NCBI GenBank assembly: GCA_040954595.2
Contig: CM082578.2
Coordinates: 13,330,001-13,394,000 of the forward strand
Source of the DNA: Balanoglossus misakiensis
Lineage: Eukaryota > Hemichordata
DNA: 64,000 nt
Direction of reading: 5' to 3'
Part shown: positions 61,401 to 64,000 of the stretch, one piece after another
Layout of the letters: every line of letters begins with the position of its first letter
Numbering within the stretch: position 1 is the first letter of the stretch
Translations under genes and position numbers: made by a program
Notes under the pieces: generated by a model
What the model saw: the letters and a program-made list of their open reading frames with translations, nothing else
Databases searched by the model: none
What the model was told of the DNA's origin: nothing

Positions 61401-64000
61401 TTAATATCATATTCTTGTCCTTCAGGAAGAAAGAAATGGTAAAATCGACTATTCACTCTTCTGTTTAAACTGGCACATTGTGCCATTCCCTGTGTAATTA
61501 AAACCAAGTCAATTAAGGTTTAATACAATCGGTAATCACCGGTAGTTGGCAAAGGCCATCAAATGTTATTAAAGTTTAACTCGCAGCTGTAATTGATATT
61601 ACTCCAATGACATGGGTGCATAAAAAATATTCATCATGACTCCTCAGGTGACACAATGCTTTTCATGGCTATTGGTGATGATTATGTCACTGAATCACAG
61701 GCTTTCAAGACAGCTGGAAATACTGTTTGATTGCCATAGTCCTTAAGTCAGTCTGTTGTAACTGGTATGGTGTTTTGGGAAACCACATTTCCACATTTAA
61801 ACACCTGGGTATGATCGTGATTGGTCGCATGATTACTGTTGGAGTTCGAAGGCCTGCAGACTCAAAAGTGATGTATTGCAGTTCGTCCTGCCTCTATAAT
61901 CAATTGAATCACAATGATGTGTGTAACGATGAGAACTATTATGTTAATGCAAAGAATGCCTGGATGGTGCTTGCGGCGAATTGACGCTAAGGCAGTTGAA
62001 AGATGGATACCAGTAAGCATATGCAAATTGGCAGAGTATGGGGTCTCCACAGTGCGTGCATAACAATTGCCTTAACCTACATACACACAACATTAGATCA
62101 CTGCTAAGGCATGAAATTTTAGTTTTAAATACACCAAATTTTTTTTATGCTACACTTTCAATATCCTTGACATCACCCCAATGTCTCCAGACTGCGAGTA
62201 CCATCAACGTTCTATGATCTGCAGGGGGGTTCTTAACACATGCTGAACCAAACCGTTTACACAAATGGCATTTATCTCATGTTATCATTTGCAAAGCATA
62301 TTCAGCACGTAAAAGACCAACAGTGTTATGTCATGTTTGAGGACTAATTGGGGTCAAAATGTCATTTTTCAGCGTCATTTTGTATTAATTGTATGCTCCC
62401 TCCAAATATTTGCACCACAGTTAACATTTTATGACGGTCGCTAAATTCCAGGTGGTAAAATTGAGTTTTTCAGATTTAAATTCACTTTTTCTATGACTTT
62501 TATGTGTGTACTTTAAGTGTAAGCATGCACGTCGCCCACAAATTTATCTCCAGGGTAAAACGTATTCAGAAGATGCATTGAGAAACGAGAATTCGTCTTA
62601 GACTGTGTGAATATATAGTTATGCTGACATACCAGTTATAAGTTGCTAAAAGATTGACATAGACTGAAGATGAATGATTATGGAAGAGAAATTGACCTAT
62701 TCCAATGATCCCACAAGGAACTGACCTATCGCTTCGGTGAGGAATTGACCTCTTTCAATTCGACGATTCTATCAATATTAGAATTTATTTTCGGTGAAAG
62801 GTTATGTAGCACTTAATGACAACGCTTTAAGTGCTATTAGAAACGTTTCAGGTTTACAGAATACTCAACTCTCTCAGTCGTCCTAGGTTGTCTAATTGTA
62901 ACACAATTGATGGGGGTCGTGTCATTCTGACTGAGTATGTCATCGGACAAAATGGCTTTGTTGTTGGAAACTGTAGACACTGTAACATCTAAAGACCCAA
63001 TAAGGACGAAAACATGATATCAAAATTCGAATGTTTGATTTGTGCCGTTATTCTCAGACAGTAGGAATTAACATACGTATAGTTAATGGCACAGTTGATA
63101 TTTCTTCACGCATATAGTTTGGTCAGTGTTAGTGAATTCGTAGATATCACAAACGAAATTTAAAAAACCCAGACCATTACCGATAAACCAGCATATTCCA
63201 TCACTGCCCTGAATCTGAATACATGCAATGTGTAGGCAATGTTACTTTCAGCAACCAAAGCTCTATCCATATCCCATCCTATCATTACATTCACACAGCT
63301 CACAATCACTGCAATTCTTTGGTTCCCATGACAATAGCTCCACATTTCCTAATCTATTATAAATCTATGGTTGCAGACTACCTAATCAAGATGGCAGCAT
63401 AAATGAGATTTATAAAATTTGTACAAAAATTCCTAAAGGGAAACTATATCTGTATGGGGTTTGTGGACTATTGCTTAGATTAGTTGATTACAATCCTGGT
63501 TCCGGATGATTGGTGAATCCTGGTCCTAATTGCATATACATATTAAGCATCAGCTGGTCTTGTGCATGTGTACTGAACGTCACGGGTCAAGTAATATTTC
63601 CTTTCATATTGCATGGTGAATTTTCATTCAATTGCTGTTGATTTCTGAAGACTAGGAGTGCGGGGGTCACACACTATCCACCTCCCTTCTAGTGTTGGGA
63701 GTGGATTGGAGGAGAATCAAGTCGATGTCAAATTACATATACATGATATACATTTATGCTGTACTTTAAAGATCCACTCTACTGGCCCTTACATCGTCAA
63801 ACACACTGTAATGTTCTGGGCTTATTGATGCACTAACATGCAATTGCGTATTAATAATTATGAATTGGGCTTCAATTACAGCCATGTCCATGAATGTTTC
63901 AAGCACAGATGACGTTGGTAACTTTAGCTACCGGGAACCCGATCTCCAAACGTCGGTCGCAATTACACATTTGACTCGCGAAAATATAGGGGCATCATGT
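55452..64000. other. Gene-poor region right of the GPCR
   Basis: About 8.5 kb, beginning with the presumed GPCR promoter, in which no exon is supported. Open frames on both strands at 60028-60417 overlap each other and look like chance. The only clear repeat is the 29-bp tandem at 59414-59471. Base composition is uniformly AT-rich. Confidence 0.55.
59414..59471. repeat. 29-bp tandem duplication, two copies
   Basis: The unit beginning ATGGCACTTCTTTTGAAATA occurs twice head to tail with no mismatch seen, at 59414 and 59443. It is noncoding. Confidence 0.85.

Noticed and set aside
1-64000. tRNA genes, rRNA, CRISPR arrays and bacterial-type operons
   Set aside because: No GGTTCGANNCC-type B box with a matching A box was seen, no regularly spaced repeats apart from microsatellites, and gene structure is plainly eukaryotic.
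1-64000. Autonomous transposons or integrated viral genes
   Set aside because: No frame resembles a reverse transcriptase, integrase, transposase or viral protein; only short non-autonomous foldbacks were found.

Overview
The window is intron-rich, AT-rich animal DNA with ordinary GT-AG splice sites, multi-exon genes, small foldback repeats and long gene-poor stretches. NEDD1 with its gamma-tubulin-binding tail, a WNK kinase with a Gln-rich tail, an SLC16 transporter and an intronless peptide-receptor-like GPCR point to a non-vertebrate metazoan. An invertebrate deuterostome or a lophotrochozoan seems likeliest, but I cannot name the species.

Layout. 1-7166 (-): twelve exons of a WNK-type kinase, running off the left edge. 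7167-9352: promoter region, one small divergent ORF and a GC-rich foldback. 9353-13276 (-): NEDD1, twelve coding exons, with a probable 5'UTR intron reaching to about 14067. 14627-16914 (+): ATP synthase gamma subunit (ATP5F1C), eight coding exons, divergent from NEDD1. 17634-20738 (-): a monocarboxylate-transporter-like gene, four exons, tail-to-tail with ATP5F1C. 20739-28377: no gene seen; one probable MITE. 28378-35807 (-): a gene I assembled from splice phases, predicting a 179-residue type I membrane protein with a signal peptide, an ectodomain of about ten residues made largely by a 31-nt microexon, one membrane span and a cytoplasmic tail. It resembles no family I know. 35808-54428: no secure gene; a 679-bp tandem duplication and a TATG microsatellite. 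54429-55451 (-): intronless class A GPCR. 55452-64000: no secure gene.

The first 21 kb holds housekeeping and signalling genes: WNK (ion and volume control), NEDD1 (microtubule nucleation), the F1 rotor shaft and a metabolite carrier. Nothing suggests a shared pathway. The right two-thirds is sparse and holds the two least understood genes, the small membrane protein and the GPCR, which is the usual setting for regulated genes with long flanking regions.

All exon models come from reading frames, splice motifs and remembered family sequence; no search or transcript evidence was available.
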